DNA of 64,000 nucleotides from Zasmidium citrigriseum (taxonomy: Eukaryota > Ascomycota > Dothideomycetes > Mycosphaerellales > Mycosphaerellaceae): positions 119,372 through 183,371 of the forward strand of contig NHNW01000069.1 in NCBI GenBank assembly GCA_002786025.1. Reading direction: 5' to 3'. Within the stretch, counting starts at the first letter, position 1; each line of letters opens with the position of its first letter. The position numbers and the translations under genes were made by a program. This document shows, one piece after another, positions 62,111 through 64,000 of this stretch. Under the pieces are notes generated by a model, which had not been told where the DNA came from, did no database searches, and saw only the letters and a list, made by a program, of their open reading frames with translations.

Positions 62111-64000
62111 GTCTAGCGCGATAAATCGCGCGTGTCGGACCCATATCGGACTCAATTGAGCAAGACCTACAATACTAGTATCGGATTTAGTATAGCCTTA
62201 AAACTTCTTTATAATATAACTAATAGTAACGCGCCTCGACCTAAACACCCCGAGCGTCTAGGCCTATTTATTAACTTCTCCTACATAAGGTGTATCTAAG
62301 ATTGTTAGTAAAATTAGCTTTACGTTAATATCTCCCCTCTCTCGTAAAATCCTATAGTTAAAGTTTATATATCGTTTTTAAATACCTTTATCTACGTTGC
62401 TCTCGATTTTCGGCTATATCGGACGCGTTTCCTAGGTATATCTAGTCTATCTTACGTTTAGTCTCTCCGCTACGCCTCCGATACTACGTATATACAGCTA
62501 TAGAGTCGGTATCTATTACTAATATCTAGTCCGACGACTTCCTATTAGACCCTCCTCTAGACTTTCTATCCGAGCCTCCTCTTCTATATAATAGTACTAT
62601 ATATACCGCCCCTACTAGCCGTCTTACCGCCGATAATATACCTAGTAGTAGTATATTATCTAACCCGCCTAAGTACCTCGCCTCTAAACCGCCTTTACTA
62701 TATAGTAGCGAGCTATCTATAGGAGGTACTAGTTCGGATAAGTCTAGAGAGTACTTAGGTAAAGAGAGTAAATAGATCGATAAGGATACTAACGTCCTAC
62801 TAGATACTACGACTAGGCGATAAGAGAGGGTATTATAGTAGAAGAAGGCGGCGATAGTTATAAACACGATAAGGTATATATAGATATCTCTTCCTAATCT
62901 ACTAGATTACTACGTAGTACGGCGGTAAGGTAACCGTTATCGTAGTAATCTCGTATATGTCTAGGCGTAGGTAGATCGGATAGTTAATAAGCGCTAATAG
63001 AAGAAGGTAGCTAAGGATCTATTCTTATCGGAGTTAGATTAAATCGTCGAGAGTAAGGGGCCGAAAGGGTTATTTAGAGTATATCCGGAAGGTATATTAT
63101 AAGTACCTAGTATCGGAATAGAGTCGGAGGGTATAGGTAGCGATAGCTTAGATACGGTATTCTCGGTCGAGTATTTTAGAGAGGTATATAAGTTGTTACG
63201 CTAGGAGGCTCCGTAGTAGAATAAGTTCCTTAATAGAGTTTTAAAGTTAAAGCGATTAGAGCGAGAGCCTTCGCGAAAGCCGGACGATACCCTTCGGAAG
63301 TACGAGGTATATAAGTTCTTACTAATAGCTATCGTCTTATATTACCGGTTCCGGAAGAAGTCGAATTAGTTTACGAAGGCGATAGGCTATTATCTAATAA
63401 CCTAAGGTATTAAGCGGAGGGTATTAGATATATTTAGTAGAGTTAGGTTAGTAGTAGGGTACTCGACTTTATATCGGGGACAAGATAAATAGGCCTAATC
63501 TACTTAGGTATATACTATAATAACGACTATTTAAATTATACTTACTAGTCTTAAGGAACGGTTAAAGTAGGTAGCCCGGTAGCTAAATACCTATATCGTA
63601 TATAATAATCTAAACTTTAAGGATACGGTTCGTAACTAGACTATAGCTACTACCTCTACTATACGTAATCTAACGATAGCCCTCCTTATAGAAGGTCGGT
63701 ATTTCCCTCTATAGGGTCTAATATAGTCTATATTCTATCCCGAACGGCCTCTACTTATATCGGATATACTCCTATCTCTAGTATTAGATAGTAATAGGTA
63801 TTCGGATACCTTATCGAGATACTATATGTATTCGGCTATACTCTCTATATTCTCGCGTCTATTAGTATACTTAAAAGACGATAAGTATCTATATAGGTAG
63901 ACGTAATAGCCTACGATTAACGTTCTACTACCTACTAAGACTAAGTTTTATCCTATCGGAATTATCGATAAGAACGAGGGTACTATTAATAGAACTACTA
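62111..64000. mobile_element. RIPed element, DUF6589-like frame, cut by the window edge
   Basis: From about 62180 CpA and TpG become very rare. The plus strand carries a long frame broken mostly by TAG/TAA. Segments that read like protein include KPDDTLRKYEVYKFLLIAIV, GIKRRVLDIFSRVRLVVGYS, and, near the window end, TYIVYDNLNFKDTVR-type and LLIEGRYFPL segments. Their order and the YxxLNF.. pattern resemble DUF6589 proteins, found in fungal repeats; this is a judgement by eye. The left limit is uncertain; a perfect GCGCGAT-ATCGCGC palindrome near 62115-62132 could mark it. The right end lies outside. Confidence 0.5.

Noticed and set aside
62526..62867. 113-codon minus-strand frame in the right-hand RIPed block
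   Set aside because: Antisense to the readable broken frame; Leu/Ser/Tyr-rich composition is a by-product of RIP.

Overview
This window is nuclear DNA of a filamentous ascomycete, most likely a Dothideomycete. The evidence is the very short introns (mostly 49-64 bases, GTRNGT...AG), a compact protein-coding set with fungal-type subunits (17.8 kDa complex I subunit, COA3, MED16, dipeptidyl aminopeptidase, fungal Nup84, RPC25), and three long blocks in which CpA/TpG have almost entirely become TpA. That last feature is the signature of repeat-induced point mutation (RIP) in Pezizomycotina. Gene identities were read from translated exons by eye; no database search was run.

Layout. 1-5.2 kb: a gene cut by the left edge, APS kinase (three exons), a 350-bp MITE with a TAA target duplication, and an ankyrin protein. 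5.2-8.9 kb: RIP-inactivated PIF/Harbinger-like DNA transposon with a convergent transposase and accessory frame. 9.2-29 kb: TAF7, cystathionine gamma-lyase, two co-oriented type II membrane glycosyltransferases (fringe-like and GT90), a small ankyrin protein, a fucose-permease-like MFS transporter, Nup84, a patatin-domain protein lacking both catalytic motifs, and an F-box protein. 29.1-33.2 kb: a 203-bp TA-flanked MITE next to a 3.8-kb RIPed element with 25-bp perfect terminal inverted repeats. 33.3-61.6 kb: dense housekeeping block with RAD51, an HMP1/CsbD-like protein, MED16, a HST4-type sirtuin, a PPPDE/DESI peptidase, RPC25, a NUFIP1/Rsa1-like protein, a small nuclear protein, NUO17.8, COA3 (its exons are very short), PTA1/symplekin, a She3-like coiled-coil protein, a 990-residue protein I do not recognise, an F-box protein and a vacuolar-type dipeptidyl aminopeptidase. 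62.1-64 kb: a third RIPed element, cut by the right edge, with a frame resembling DUF6589 proteins.

Functional themes: transcription (TAF7, MED16, RPC25, PTA1), genome maintenance (RAD51, HMP1-like, HST4), sulfur amino acid metabolism (APS kinase, cystathionine gamma-lyase) and mitochondrial respiration (NUO17.8, COA3, convergent neighbours). Several pairs share divergent promoters (MED16/HST4, RPC25/NUFIP1, COA3/PTA1). The points most worth a second look are the apparently catalytically dead patatin protein, the two MITEs, and the RIPed elements whose outer ~70-120 bp look unmutated.
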